Source: Peterkaempfera griseoplana
Lineage (GTDB): Bacteria; Actinomycetota; Actinomycetes; Streptomycetales; Streptomycetaceae
Direction of reading: 5' to 3'
Length of the DNA stretch: 42,141 nt
Assembly: GCF_001418575.1 (NCBI RefSeq)
Contig: NZ_LIQR01000186.1
Span: forward strand, 203-42,343
Every line of letters starts with the position of its first letter. Positions within the stretch are counted from its first letter, which is position 1. Positions 1 through 8,634 of this stretch are shown here, one piece after another. The position numbers and the translations under genes are program-made. Below the pieces are notes generated by a model. It saw nothing but the letters and a program-made list of their open reading frames with translations. It was not told where the DNA came from and did not search any database.

Positions 1-1290
<1,290 letters not shown>

Positions 1291-1318
1291 TCCGCCGTCG
1301 GTCGGCGCCGCTTCGTTC

Positions 1319-1341
1319 CCGTGCGGTTCACGGTCGCACGG
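1319..1341. terminator. Weak hairpin after gltD
   Basis: CCGTGCG and CGCACGG form a perfect 7-bp stem with a 9-base loop, about 30 bases after the gltD stop. There is no U-tract, as is usual for actinobacterial terminators. The stem is short, so this is tentative. Confidence 0.35.
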
Positions 1342-1506
1342 CGCCCCCACGGACGGCGGGAGGCACCGGCCGCGACGGGGCCATGTACGATGCCGCACGG
1401 GACAGTTACCGACGGGTAGTGTGCAGGCCGGAGCGTGTCCCGCGCAGTCGCACGACGCCGCGTCCGTGACGGCCGTACCCGTGACGGCCCCCGTGAAGGA
1501 GCTGCC

Positions 1507-2196
1507 ATGCCCGCGCTCGACCGGCAGGACGACGTCTTCGTCCTGGACATCGGGGACACCGAGAACCGCTTCCACCCCGACTGGGTGGCGTCGGTCGACG
1601 CGCTGCTCGACGAGGTGGTGAAGGCGGAGGGCCCTCGGGCCCTGGTGACCACCGCCACCGGCAAGTTCTTCTCCAACGGCCTGGACCTGGACTGGCTGTT
1701 CGCCCACACCGACCAGGCGGGCGCCTATGTCGCGGGCGTGCAGGAGCTGCTGGCCCGGATGCTGACTCTTCCGGTGGTCACCGTGGCGGCCCTGCAGGGG
1801 CACACCTTCGCTGCCGGGGCCATGTTCTCCCTGGCACACGACTTCCGGGTGATGCGCGGCGACCGCGGCTACTGGTGCCTGCCCGAAGCCGAGATCGGCA
1901 TACCCTTCACGCCGGGCATGTCCGCGCTGATCCAGGCCCGGCTCACACCGCAGACGGCGCACGAGGCCATGGTCACCGCCCGCCGCTGGGGCGGCCTTGA
2001 CGCCCTGGCCGCGGCGATCGTCGACCGTACGGCGGCGGACGAGGCCGACGTCCGCCGGACCGCCGTGGAGATCGCCCGCGCCCAGACGGGCAAGGCGGGG
2101 GAGACCCTCGGCACGATCAAGGCGCGTATGTACGCCCCGGCCGTGGCCGCGCTGCGGGAGAAGGAGATCCCGCTCGGGCCTGCTGTCGCCTCGTGA
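1507..2196 (+). CDS. Enoyl-CoA hydratase/isomerase (crotonase) family protein
   Basis: A 229-residue crotonase-fold protein expected to act on acyl-CoA thioesters. ATG 1507 is chosen because AAGGAG lies 6 bases upstream; earlier in-frame starts would add an arginine-rich, non-homologous extension. The oxyanion-hole segments are visible as KFFSNGLDLDWL near residue 50 and AAGAMFSLAHDFRVMRGDRG near residue 105. PEAEIG follows, where delta3-delta2 enoyl-CoA isomerases (plant and peroxisomal ECI type) have a catalytic glutamate. The short length and missing C-terminal extension also fit the ECI-like branch rather than classical hydratases. It stands alone between gltD and a long non-coding stretch, so no pathway can be read from its neighbours. 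Family is secure; hydratase versus isomerase is open. Confidence 0.85.
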   Translation: MPALDRQDDVFVLDIGDTENRFHPDWVASVDALLDEVVKAEGPRALVTTATGKFFSNGLDLDWLFAHTDQAGAYVAGVQELLARMLTLPVVTVAALQGHTFAAGAMFSLAHDFRVMRGDRGYWCLPEAEIGIPFTPGMSALIQARLTPQTAHEAMVTARRWGGLDALAAAIVDRTAADEADVRRTAVEIARAQTGKAGETLGTIKARMYAPAVAALREKEIPLGPAVAS

Positions 2197-2891
2197 CCCA
2201 CGGCCGCAGCACCGCCGACAGGGGCTGCGGCCGCTCGACGGACGTGCGATGGCCGGACTCCTCGGCCGGCGCCGGCGAGGCCCGGCGATGCCCGCTGCGG
2301 GGAACAGCGCCTCCTCCCCCGCGCTGACGCGGTCCTGGCGGCCCCGGATCACCTGAGTGCCGGCCCGGATGCGGCCGGGCAGCGGTCCGGTGCCGCAGTC
2401 GCGCGCCGGCGGACGCAGCGGTCACCGGGGCTCGCGCTGCCGTGCCCGCAGCCGGTCGCAGAACGCCGTGTCCGGGTAACGGCACGCGTGCAGAATCCGG
2501 CCGACATGGTCGTTCAATGCTTGGTCGGTCCCGGACGAGTTGGACGCACAATGGGTCGAGCTGCTCTGGAATGCCCTGCTGCCTTCGCGTTCGGGTGCCC
2601 GGAGAGAGGGTTTCGGCACCCTTTCCGGCGCTCGCTCCGCGACTTCCCGGGCGACCCGTCCGCCGGGCGGCTGCCCGGGGTGGGAGAAGGACTCCGGTGG
2701 GTGCACAAGGACGTGGTCGGCCGGCTGGGCCCGGGTCGCCTGCTGGTCGACGACCATGACCTCTCCGGTGGTGAGATCGGCGAGGTCGGCTGCCTGACGG
2801 CGCCGGAGCCACTCCCGCCCTCCCGCTCCCGGGACGAGGACGATGTGCTCGGAGGACGGAATCCCCGCTCGCTCCCCGCCGCGGCCGGGGT
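2197..2891. other. 695-bp stretch without a convincing gene; possible decayed coding sequence
   Basis: No open frame here has a start, a ribosome binding site and normal codon use together. A minus-strand frame (about 2422-2850) gives protein-like text, including a segment EHIVLVPGAGG and a segment LTTGEVMVVDQQ, but has no usable start. A plus-strand frame around 2500-2600 reads WSVPDELDAQW, faintly like the N-terminus of IS5-type transposases, with unusually many A/T third positions. Either could be a gene remnant; neither can be named. Confidence 0.3.
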
Positions 2892-3893
2892 TCAGTCCCG
2901 GCCCGGTGCCCGGCGGCGGCCACGTCCGTCCTCGGCCGCCGCTCGCCCCTGCGCATCCGTCTCCCGGCTCCCGGCCCCGTCTCCGGCGCCGGTGTCCCGG
3001 CCGCGTACGTCCTCGGCGGCCCGCTGCAACGCGGCGAGGACGGTGCGGACGGCCCTGCGCGCGGTCCGCTCCGGGCGGTGGAGCACATCGATGTGGCGCA
3101 GGGCGTGCACACCGTCGAGCGGCCGCAGGACCACCGCGGGGTGCGGACGGGCCGTCCAGCGCGGCATCAGCGCCAGTCCCGCTCCGGCCGCCACCACCTC
3201 GGCGACCACCGAGAACTCGTTGATGCGGTGGGTGACGGTCAGTCGGCGGCCCGCCGCGGTCGCCACCGCCTCGACCGTGGCCAGCAGCGGGAATCCCTCG
3301 TGGACGCTGATCCAGGGCTGGTCGGCGACATCCCCCGGGGTGACAGTGCGTCCGGCGGCCAGCGGATGACCGGCCGGCATGGCGACGTCCAGCGGTTCGC
3401 GGAGCAGCGGGGTGACGGCGACGGTCCGCGGCCAGGGCGGGGCGTGGTCCAGACGGTGGGCCACCACCAGGTCGTAGTCCCGGGTCAGCTGGGGGAAGCG
3501 GTCCTGCGCCACGTCCTCGTCGGCCAGGACGAGTTGCGGCCGCCCCGGGCCCGCGAGGCTGCGCAGCAGCAGAGGGAAGAAGGTCGCGGCCGCGCTGTGG
3601 AAGGCGGCGACCGACACACTGCCGTCCGGCTGCTCGATGAAGTCGTCGACCGAGTGCCGGGCCCTGCTCAGGGCGCTCTCCACCTCGATCGCGGCGCCCG
3701 CCAGCGCCTGCCCGGCCTGGGTGAGCACAAGTCGCCGCCCCTCGCGCTCGGTGAGCGGTACGGGGATCGAGCGCTGCAGCAGCCGTAGCTGCTGGGAGAT
3801 CGCCGATGGCGTCACCCGGAGCGCCTCGGCGACCGCGGTGACACTGCCCAGCTCGCCGAGTTCGCGCAGGATCCGCAGTTGCCGCTCATCCAC
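2892..3893 (-). CDS. LysR-family transcriptional regulator
   Basis: DNA-binding regulator of 333 residues if started at GTG 3893; the frame stays open further upstream, but that extension runs into the divergent transporter promoter and has no homology-like content. The N-terminal winged helix reads VTAVAEALRVTPSAISQQLRLLQ at about residues 14-36, followed by EREGRRLVLTQAGQALAG and the linker helix. A LysR substrate-binding domain follows, ending around LRPLDGVHALRHIDVLHRP. The last 45 residues are a charged, low-complexity tail. It is divergent from an EamA exporter with a 23-bp dyad between them, the usual layout of a LysR protein controlling its neighbour and itself. A TACACT -10-like box ends 7 bases before GTG 3893, so the mRNA may be leaderless. 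Ligand unknown; a metabolite or amino acid is plausible given the exporter. Confidence 0.9.
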   Translation of the reverse strand: MDERQLRILRELGELGSVTAVAEALRVTPSAISQQLRLLQRSIPVPLTEREGRRLVLTQAGQALAGAAIEVESALSRARHSVDDFIEQPDGSVSVAAFHSAAATFFPLLLRSLAGPGRPQLVLADEDVAQDRFPQLTRDYDLVVAHRLDHAPPWPRTVAVTPLLREPLDVAMPAGHPLAAGRTVTPGDVADQPWISVHEGFPLLATVEAVATAAGRRLTVTHRINEFSVVAEVVAAGAGLALMPRWTARPHPAVVLRPLDGVHALRHIDVLHRPERTARRAVRTVLAALQRAAEDVRGRDTGAGDGAGSRETDAQGRAAAEDGRGRRRAPGRD

Positions 3894-3900
3894 GGCCGAC

Positions 3901-3906
3901 AGTGTA
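3901..3906 (-). promoter_or_regulatory. -10-like box for the LysR gene, suggesting a leaderless mRNA
   Basis: On the minus strand TACACT ends 7 bases before GTG 3893. No Shine-Dalgarno sequence precedes that GTG, so transcription starting at or next to the start codon is plausible. No good -35 box is visible. Confidence 0.4.
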
Positions 3907-3909
3907 GGA

Positions 3910-3932
3910 CTTCTTAAGGGTTGCTTGAGAAG
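3910..3932. promoter_or_regulatory. 23-bp inverted repeat between lysR and eamA genes (probable LysR operator)
   Basis: CTTCTTAAG, 5 bases, CTTGAGAAG: the arms match at 8 of 9 positions. It is AT-rich against a very GC-rich background and sits in the short divergent intergenic region, just upstream of the LysR -10-like box. LysR proteins typically bind imperfect dyads of this size at divergent promoters. Confidence 0.65.
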
Positions 3933-3960
3933 GTCGTCCTTGGCTTGGGTGTCTCCGTTG

Positions 3961-4914
3961 GTGCACCGTGAGGGCGTGCCCGACACCCGCCGTACCGACG
4001 CGGTACTCCTGCTTGTCGCCGCCGTCTGGGGTTCCAGTTATCTGGCCGCCAGAACGGCCACCTCCGCCCTGCCCGTGACGGTGGTGCTCTTCGCGCGGTA
4101 CGCGATCTCCGCCGCCGCCTGTGTCGCGGTCGCCGCCGCCGGACGCCGCGGCCGGCGCCGCTGCACCCGCGCGGAGCTCCGGGCCGGCTCACTGCTCGGG
4201 GTCACCCAGGCGGTCGTCCTGGCGCTGGAGACCTACGGCGTCGCCCACACCAGCGCCGCCGACGCGGGACTGATCATCAGCCTGGCCATTGTGCTCACCC
4301 CGCTGATCGACCGGCTGGGCGGCCCCGGTGGGCTGCCTCCGCGGTTCTTCGCCGCCGCGGGTGTCTGCGTCCTGGCCGTGGGGCTCCTGGTGTGCGGCAG
4401 CGGATTCCGTTCACCGCGCTCCGGTGACCTCCTGGTGCTGGCCGCCGCGGTGGTCAGAGCCGCGCACGTCAGCCTCGTGGGACGGCTCTCCGCGGGCCGC
4501 GAGCTGCGGCCCACCCAGCTGACGGCCGTGCAGACCGTCGTCGGCTCGGTCCTCTTCCTGGTGCCCGCCGCGCACGGGCTGCCGGCTCTGGTCCGCGCCG
4601 ACGGCGCCACCTGGGCAGAGCTGCTCCATCTCGCCCTGCTGTGCAGTGTGTTCGCCTTCCTCGCCCAGACCTGGGCGGTGCAGCGCAGCTCGGCCAGCCG
4701 GGCCAGTCTGCTGCTGGGCACCGAACCGGTCTGGGCCGTCGTGGTCGGCATCGGCCTCGGGGGCGAACGGCTCACCGTCGTGGCGGTCCTCGGCGCGCTG
4801 CTGATGGTCGCCGGAACCTACTGGGGCCAGGCCGTCGAGGCCGCCCACCGCACCGCCCTGCGGACGGAGCCGGCGCAGGTGGGGCCGCCCGTGCTGCCGC
4901 TGGGCACCGGCTGA
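3961..4914 (+). CDS. EamA/DMT-superfamily transporter
   Basis: Integral membrane transporter of the drug/metabolite superfamily (RhtA/YdcZ-like), probably exporting a small metabolite. From GTG 3961 it is 317 residues, the normal size for a 10-helix, two-EamA-repeat protein. Hydrophobic segments start at AVLLLVAAVWGSSYLAART (repeat 1) and continue to LLMVAGTYWGQAVE near the end; the WGSSYL motif in helix 1 and the glycine-rich LLLGTEPVWAVVVGIGLGGE in repeat 2 are characteristic. GTG 3976 is an alternative start; neither has a well-spaced ribosome binding site, so a leaderless or weakly initiated message is possible. Expression is probably set by the divergent LysR protein. Substrate not predictable from sequence. 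Confidence 0.88.
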   Translation: MHREGVPDTRRTDAVLLLVAAVWGSSYLAARTATSALPVTVVLFARYAISAAACVAVAAAGRRGRRRCTRAELRAGSLLGVTQAVVLALETYGVAHTSAADAGLIISLAIVLTPLIDRLGGPGGLPPRFFAAAGVCVLAVGLLVCGSGFRSPRSGDLLVLAAAVVRAAHVSLVGRLSAGRELRPTQLTAVQTVVGSVLFLVPAAHGLPALVRADGATWAELLHLALLCSVFAFLAQTWAVQRSSASRASLLLGTEPVWAVVVGIGLGGERLTVVAVLGALLMVAGTYWGQAVEAAHRTALRTEPAQVGPPVLPLGTG

Positions 4915-5000
4915 CGCTGCGTCAGGCTGCTTGTGCCACAGCCTGCGGGATCCAGTCCGCGCGGTGTCCCGCCACGGCGCTGCGGCGGCTGACGCTCCGG

Positions 5001-5036
5001 CCCGTCCGCCACCGCGGCGCCGCAGTGGCGGACGGG
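5001..5036. terminator. Hairpin 1 between eamA and FMN reductase genes
   Basis: CCCGTCCGCCAC and GTGGCGGACGGG form a perfect 12-bp stem with a 12-base loop. The same 12-base arms recur in the hairpin at 25614-25644. It lies between convergent genes, so it may work in both directions. Confidence 0.6.
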
Positions 5037-5054
5037 GCCGGCCGCGCCCCGGGC

Positions 5055-5097
5055 CGACGGCAACGGGGACACCCCCGTGACCCCCCCGTTGCCGTCG
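5055..5097. terminator. Hairpin 2, strong bidirectional terminator candidate
   Basis: CGACGGCAACGGGG and CCCCGTTGCCGTCG form a perfect 14-bp stem with a 15-base loop, between the convergent transporter (+) and FMN reductase (-) genes. It is the second hairpin of a tandem pair. Confidence 0.75.
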
Positions 5098-5158
5098 CTC
5101 ACGAGCCCCGGCGGTCACGCCCCGGGGCCGGGGTGCCGCTGAAAGCCCCCGGCTCTGT

Positions 5159-5734
5159 TCAGACGGCGGCCCCGGAGGCGGCGCGCAGCGGCGCGAGCGC
5201 GGCGCTCCAGGCGATGACCTGGTCCAGCATCGCGTCCAGCGCCGTGACGTTGTAGTCGCCCGGCCTGAAGACGGTGAAGTTCTCGAACTCGGTCTGCAGC
5301 GACAGGGCGACCTGCTGGGTCACATCGGCCATCTGCAGCGCCCCGCAGATCAGCCGCAGGTGCTCCGCCGCCCGGGCGCCGGCCGCGCCGCCGTAGGAGA
5401 CGATGCCGACCGCCTTGTTGTGCCACTCGGCGTGCAGGTGGTCGATGGCGTTCTTGAGCACCCCGGAGGTGGAGTGGTTGTACTCGGGGGTGACCATGAC
5501 GAACCCGTCGAAGGAGGCGACGGTGTCCGCCCATGCCTTGGTGTACTCGTGCTCGTACTGGCCCAGCGACGGTGTCAGCGGCTCCTCCTGGGGTGGCATC
5601 GGGTAGTCACGCAGGTCGATCAGCTCGAACTCGGCGTCGCCGCGGCTCGACGCTCTGTCATGCACCCAGGCGGCGACCTGCTCGCCGTTGCGGTGGGCGC
5701 GGGTGCTGCCGAGGATGATGCCGATCCTGGTCAC
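5159..5734 (-). CDS. NAD(P)H-dependent FMN reductase family protein
   Basis: Flavodoxin-fold oxidoreductase of 191 residues that reduces FMN or a quinone/azo-type substrate with NAD(P)H. The phosphate-binding loop is GSTRAHRNG near residue 9. The flavin-contacting PEYNHSTSGVLKNAIDHL is near residue 85, followed by VGIVSYGGAAGARAAEHL. It starts at GTG 5734 with AGGAG 9 bases upstream. It lies 87 bp downstream of a SnoaL-like gene on the same strand and is probably co-transcribed with it. The pair could form a small flavin-dependent or redox-protective unit, but no substrate is indicated. No regulator is adjacent. Confidence 0.9.
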   Translation of the reverse strand: MTRIGIILGSTRAHRNGEQVAAWVHDRASSRGDAEFELIDLRDYPMPPQEEPLTPSLGQYEHEYTKAWADTVASFDGFVMVTPEYNHSTSGVLKNAIDHLHAEWHNKAVGIVSYGGAAGARAAEHLRLICGALQMADVTQQVALSLQTEFENFTVFRPGDYNVTALDAMLDQVIAWSAALAPLRAASGAAV

Positions 5735-5821
5735 GGTGGGGTTCTCCTGTACTGGTCGGGATGGTCTGGAGCCGTCATGGGCCGGTACGGCAGGGCTGCG
5801 CGGCGATCGGGCGCGTCGCGG

Positions 5822-6313
5822 TCATCCCTGTGGCGCGGGGGCGTCCCCCGTGGACGGGACGGTGGGTGCCCCCGCCGACCGGTACGCCGAGCCCGCCAGG
5901 GGGCTCTCGTCGAGGTACCGGATCTCGTAGACCCGCTCGGTGAACCGCCAGCCGTCGCCGGTGCGCCGGTAGCGGTCGTGGTAGATGGCGAAGTTCTGGT
6001 GCGAGCCGCCGTCACGGAGACGGATGAGCTCCTGCATGTAGGCGCGGCCCCACGCGGTGTCGCCCTCGATTCGGACGACGCCCGGGTGCATGGTCTGCAC
6101 CAGGTAGTCCACGAGGTGCGGCACCCGCTCGCCCCAGCCGCGGATCTCGGCCGCACCGTTGAGTTCCACGGGGACGTCGGGCATCCGCAGCACGCCGTCC
6201 GCGGTGAACAGCGCCGCCAAGCGGTCGTAGTCGCGCATCATCGCGGCGTCGGTGAACTCGCCGCGCAGCGACTCGATCTCGACACGGTCGGCGATCGCCT
6301 GGAAGTCGTTCAT
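5822..6313 (-). CDS. SnoaL-like / NTF2-fold protein
   Basis: A 163-residue alpha+beta-barrel protein of the SnoaL_4 type, a family that includes polyketide cyclases, scytalone dehydratase-like enzymes and many uncharacterised ligand-binding proteins. The start ATG 6313 has GGGAGGG 6 bases upstream. The opening ADRVEIESLRGEFTDAAMMRDYDRLAALFTADG, the mid-segment HPGVVRIEGDTAWGRAYMQE, and the closing YHDRYRRTGDGWRFTERVYEIRYLD follow the family pattern. The last 20 residues are a disordered proline/alanine tail. It is the first gene of a probable two-gene unit with the FMN reductase. The catalytic role is unassigned. Confidence 0.82.
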   Translation of the reverse strand: MNDFQAIADRVEIESLRGEFTDAAMMRDYDRLAALFTADGVLRMPDVPVELNGAAEIRGWGERVPHLVDYLVQTMHPGVVRIEGDTAWGRAYMQELIRLRDGGSHQNFAIYHDRYRRTGDGWRFTERVYEIRYLDESPLAGSAYRSAGAPTVPSTGDAPAPQG

Positions 6314-6742
6314 CGTTCCCTCCCTGTCACGTCCGAGCCGGTGAGCCGCCGTCGCTGATCGCGGCGCTCATGGAACGGCCGTGGTCTCGCGGGGCTCTCC
6401 CGCTCGCGGGGTGGTGTGTCCCCCTCGCAACAGTCCGACGAGACAGGGCTCCGGAATGTGAGGCGGCCCGGGGGCCCCAGTGCCGCATCACCCGTCCTTG
6501 CGCGGCAGAGACTCCGTTCGCCGAGGCTCGCCCGGGAGCCGCAACCCGGCCGTTCGGTGAACGGCGGCCGGGAAGGCGCATGCCCAGACCCGGGTGTGCC
6601 GTCGTGCCGTATGTCCGACGCGACCTGGTGACGGGTTCCTTCACGCGGCGATGCGAAACGGGCTGCGTCGAGTCGGGCGGGGACGCCCCGGCCAAAGCGC
6701 CCGCTGTCCCTGGCGCCCGCCCAGTCGCGTGATGACGAACCG
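6314..6742. other. 429 bp without a supported gene
   Basis: Several overlapping open frames exist on both strands, but none has a ribosome binding site, recognisable domain or consistent codon use. Base composition is less GC-extreme than in flanking genes. It directly follows the truncated rhamnose mutarotase remnant and may be residue of a deleted sugar locus. Confidence 0.45.
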
Positions 6743-6913
6743 TCAAGTCCGACGGAGGAACTCAGCGAGCAGACGGTCCTCGCGGAGGAAGAGCGCGTAG
6801 TTGTGCCATCCGGCGGCGGAGACCGCGGCGAGCACCTGCGGCCACACCTCGTCGTGCCCGCGGTACTCGTCGACACGGCCGCGGGCGGCAGTCGGCGCCG
6901 CCCGTCTGACCAT
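6743..6913 (-). pseudogene. rhaM: Truncated remnant of L-rhamnose mutarotase
   Basis: A 56-codon frame too short to be an intact enzyme. It keeps the N-terminal half of the RhaM family (about 105 residues when complete): RVDEYRGHDEVWPQVLAAV then AAGWHNYALFLREDRLLAEFL. The histidine in EYRGHDEVWP aligns with the catalytic His of E. coli RhaM (His22 in its RRHNPIWP segment). The frame ends at a stop just where the family continues with a ValGluIle/ThrAsp strand; the second half, including the TDVNxRWQ segment, is not found in any downstream frame, so this is a deletion rather than a simple frameshift. ATG 6913 follows AAAGGA, and an operator-like dyad at 6920-6932 overlaps the presumed leader. 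Family assignment is by motif recognition only. Confidence 0.7.
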
Positions 6914-6919
6914 CTGGAG

Positions 6920-6932
6920 TGAATCCTTTCAA
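6920..6932. promoter_or_regulatory. Operator-like site A (TGAATC-CT-TTCAA)
   Basis: TGAATCCTTTCAA lies 6 bp upstream of the rhaM remnant start. It shares 11 of 13 bases with the site in front of the LacI gene (8195-8207) and a near match occurs at 8325-8337. Dyads of this size and AT content are typical of LacI-family operators. Confidence 0.55.
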
Positions 6933-7141
6933 CCGGCCGCGCCCGAAGGGTCGGCCTCCAATGGATCGTGCACCCAGGAGGCCGCCGTACACAGGGGAGC
7001 CACGGAGAGCGACCAGCGACGGACGGAGCGGCACCGGCAACACCCGCTGCCCGGTGCCCGCCTGCACAGTGACACGATTCAACACGGCTCCTCGGGCGGC
7101 GCTCCCGACGCCCCTCGCCGCCCGGGCGCCGGATCGCCCGG

Positions 7142-8164
7142 TCAGCGGTCCGCGGGCCAGGCCGCCAGGCTGGAACTGCGGACCACCAGTTCCGGCTGCA
7201 GCACGACCTGCCGGTGCCGGTGGCCGACGTCGGCGCCCGAGGTCTCCTCCATCAGCAGCTCCGCCGCCAACCGCCCCATGGCGGCGGCCGGTTGGCGCAC
7301 CGAGGTCAGCGGCACAGCGGCGGCGGCGGCGAACTCGATGTCGTCGTACCCCACGATGGCCAGCTCGTCCGGGACGCCGACCCTGGCCGCGTACATCGCC
7401 TGCAGCACGCCCAGCGCCAGCAGGTCGTTGGCGCAGAACACCGCGGTCGGGCGCGGCGCGAGGCCCAGCAGACGGGCTCCGGCATCACGCCCCGCCGCGA
7501 CGTCCATGCCGTCGGCGGAGATCTCCAGCAGGGACTCGGGCGGCAGGCCCGCCTCGGCCAGAGCGGCGCGGGCGCCCGCACCGCGGTCGCGGACCTGGAT
7601 GAGCTCCGGGGGGCCGCCGATGAAGGCGATGGAGCGGTGGCCCCGGGCGATCAGGTGGCCGGCCGCGAGCATGCCGCCGTTGACGTCGTCCACCGAGACC
7701 GAGCACTCCGCGGGGCCCGCGGCGACCCGGTCCACCAGGACGAACGGTGTGCCGTTGCGGCGCAGCGCGTCCAGGGTGCGTCCGGTCGGGTCGGCGGGGG
7801 TCAGCAGGACGCCGCGGACCCGCTGCTCGGCGAAGAGCGAGATGTAGTCGGCCTCCTCGCTGGGGCTCCGGGCGCTGTTGCACACCATCACACCCAGCCC
7901 GGCCTGGCGGGCGGCGCGTTCGGCGCCCCTGGCGACGTCCACGAAGAAGGGGTTGCCCATGTCCAGGACCAGCAGGGCGACGATCCGGCTGCGTCCGGCC
8001 CTCAGCTGCCGCGCCGACTCGCTGCGTACATAGCCCAGACGCTCGATCACCGCCTGCACCCGGGCTCTGGTCTGCTCGGACACCAGATCAGGCCGGTTGA
8101 TCACATTGGAGACGGTGCCCACCGAGACGCCGGCCTGCCGTGCCACGTCCTTGATCCCCGCCAT
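7142..8164 (-). CDS. LacI-family transcriptional regulator
   Basis: Sugar-responsive repressor, 340 residues from ATG 8164 (GGGAG upstream). An earlier in-frame start at 8194 would run through the operator-like site and is rejected. The N-terminal helix-turn-helix MAGIKDVARQAGVSVGTVSN is textbook LacI, followed by the hinge LRAGRSRIVALLVLDMGNPFF. The periplasmic-binding-protein-like core shows GVLLTPADPTGRTLDAL, FVLVDRV, DDVNGGMLAAGHLIARGH, and VFCANDLLALGVLQAM near residue 245, and ends with IVGYDDIEFAAAAAVPLTSVRQP. It is flanked by matching dyads at 6920, 8195 and 8325. The adjacent rhaM remnant suggests it once controlled L-rhamnose use. The true effector is not determined by sequence alone. 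Confidence 0.93.
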   Translation of the reverse strand: MAGIKDVARQAGVSVGTVSNVINRPDLVSEQTRARVQAVIERLGYVRSESARQLRAGRSRIVALLVLDMGNPFFVDVARGAERAARQAGLGVMVCNSARSPSEEADYISLFAEQRVRGVLLTPADPTGRTLDALRRNGTPFVLVDRVAAGPAECSVSVDDVNGGMLAAGHLIARGHRSIAFIGGPPELIQVRDRGAGARAALAEAGLPPESLLEISADGMDVAAGRDAGARLLGLAPRPTAVFCANDLLALGVLQAMYAARVGVPDELAIVGYDDIEFAAAAAVPLTSVRQPAAAMGRLAAELLMEETSGADVGHRHRQVVLQPELVVRSSSLAAWPADR

Positions 8165-8194
8165 GGTGCTCCCACCGCTCCGCCGACCATGCAC

Positions 8195-8212
8195 TGAATC
8201 TGTTCAATCATA
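8195..8212 (-). promoter_or_regulatory. Operator-like site B overlapping the lacI-family gene promoter
   Basis: TGAATCTGTTCAA (8195-8207) overlaps a good minus-strand -10 box TATGAT (8212-8207), 31 bases before the LacI-family start codon. A repressor bound here would cover the start of transcription, which suggests autorepression. Confidence 0.6.
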
Positions 8213-8634
8213 GGGGTCGCCGAGGTGCCGGACAGCTCGCCGCGAGGCTCCCGCACCGTGGCCGGGGCGTGCTGCGAGCGGCAGGGTCCGTACGACGGAG
8301 GCCAGCCGACGGCGTTCCGCCGAATGAGTCGTTTCAAGACCACCAGATGAGCCTGAACCGGGCGGACCGACCGGGCGGTCGCGGTGACGGTCGACGTCAC
8401 CTCGGACGGTCACCGACGAGATCCGTTGCACTCCCCCGGCCTGGTACCGGCGGCCCGCGTCCGCCCGGCGCTCGCCGACGTCAACGCCGGGGATCGGCCG
8501 CAGGACCGCCGGTTCCGCGGCGCGCCCGCCCAGCCCCCGCGGTAGCCGCACGGATCCGTACGCAGGACCCGGCGGCGACATGTCCCGTATGGTGGGTTTT
8601 ATGCGGCGTTCCGCGTGACGACGGGATCAGTGGG
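8213..8634. other. Non-coding leader between lacI and SpoIIE genes
   Basis: About 420 bp with no supported gene. It contains the operator-like site at 8325-8337 and, close to the SpoIIE start, a TATGGT box at 8588-8593. Frames running through it are arginine/proline-rich shadows. Confidence 0.5.
8325..8337. promoter_or_regulatory. Operator-like site C (TGAGTC-GT-TTCAA)
   Basis: TGAGTCGTTTCAA differs from the shared TGAATC-NN-TTCAA pattern of sites A and B at one non-spacer base. It lies 118 bp upstream of site B, a spacing that would allow looping, or it may mark the promoter of a lost plus-strand gene. Confidence 0.45.

Noticed and set aside
6310-6876. Minus-strand 188-codon frame overlapping the rhaM remnant
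   Set aside because: Its text is low-complexity Arg/Ser/Pro and matches no RhaM second-half pattern. The short frame at 6743-6913 is the one with recognisable family motifs.
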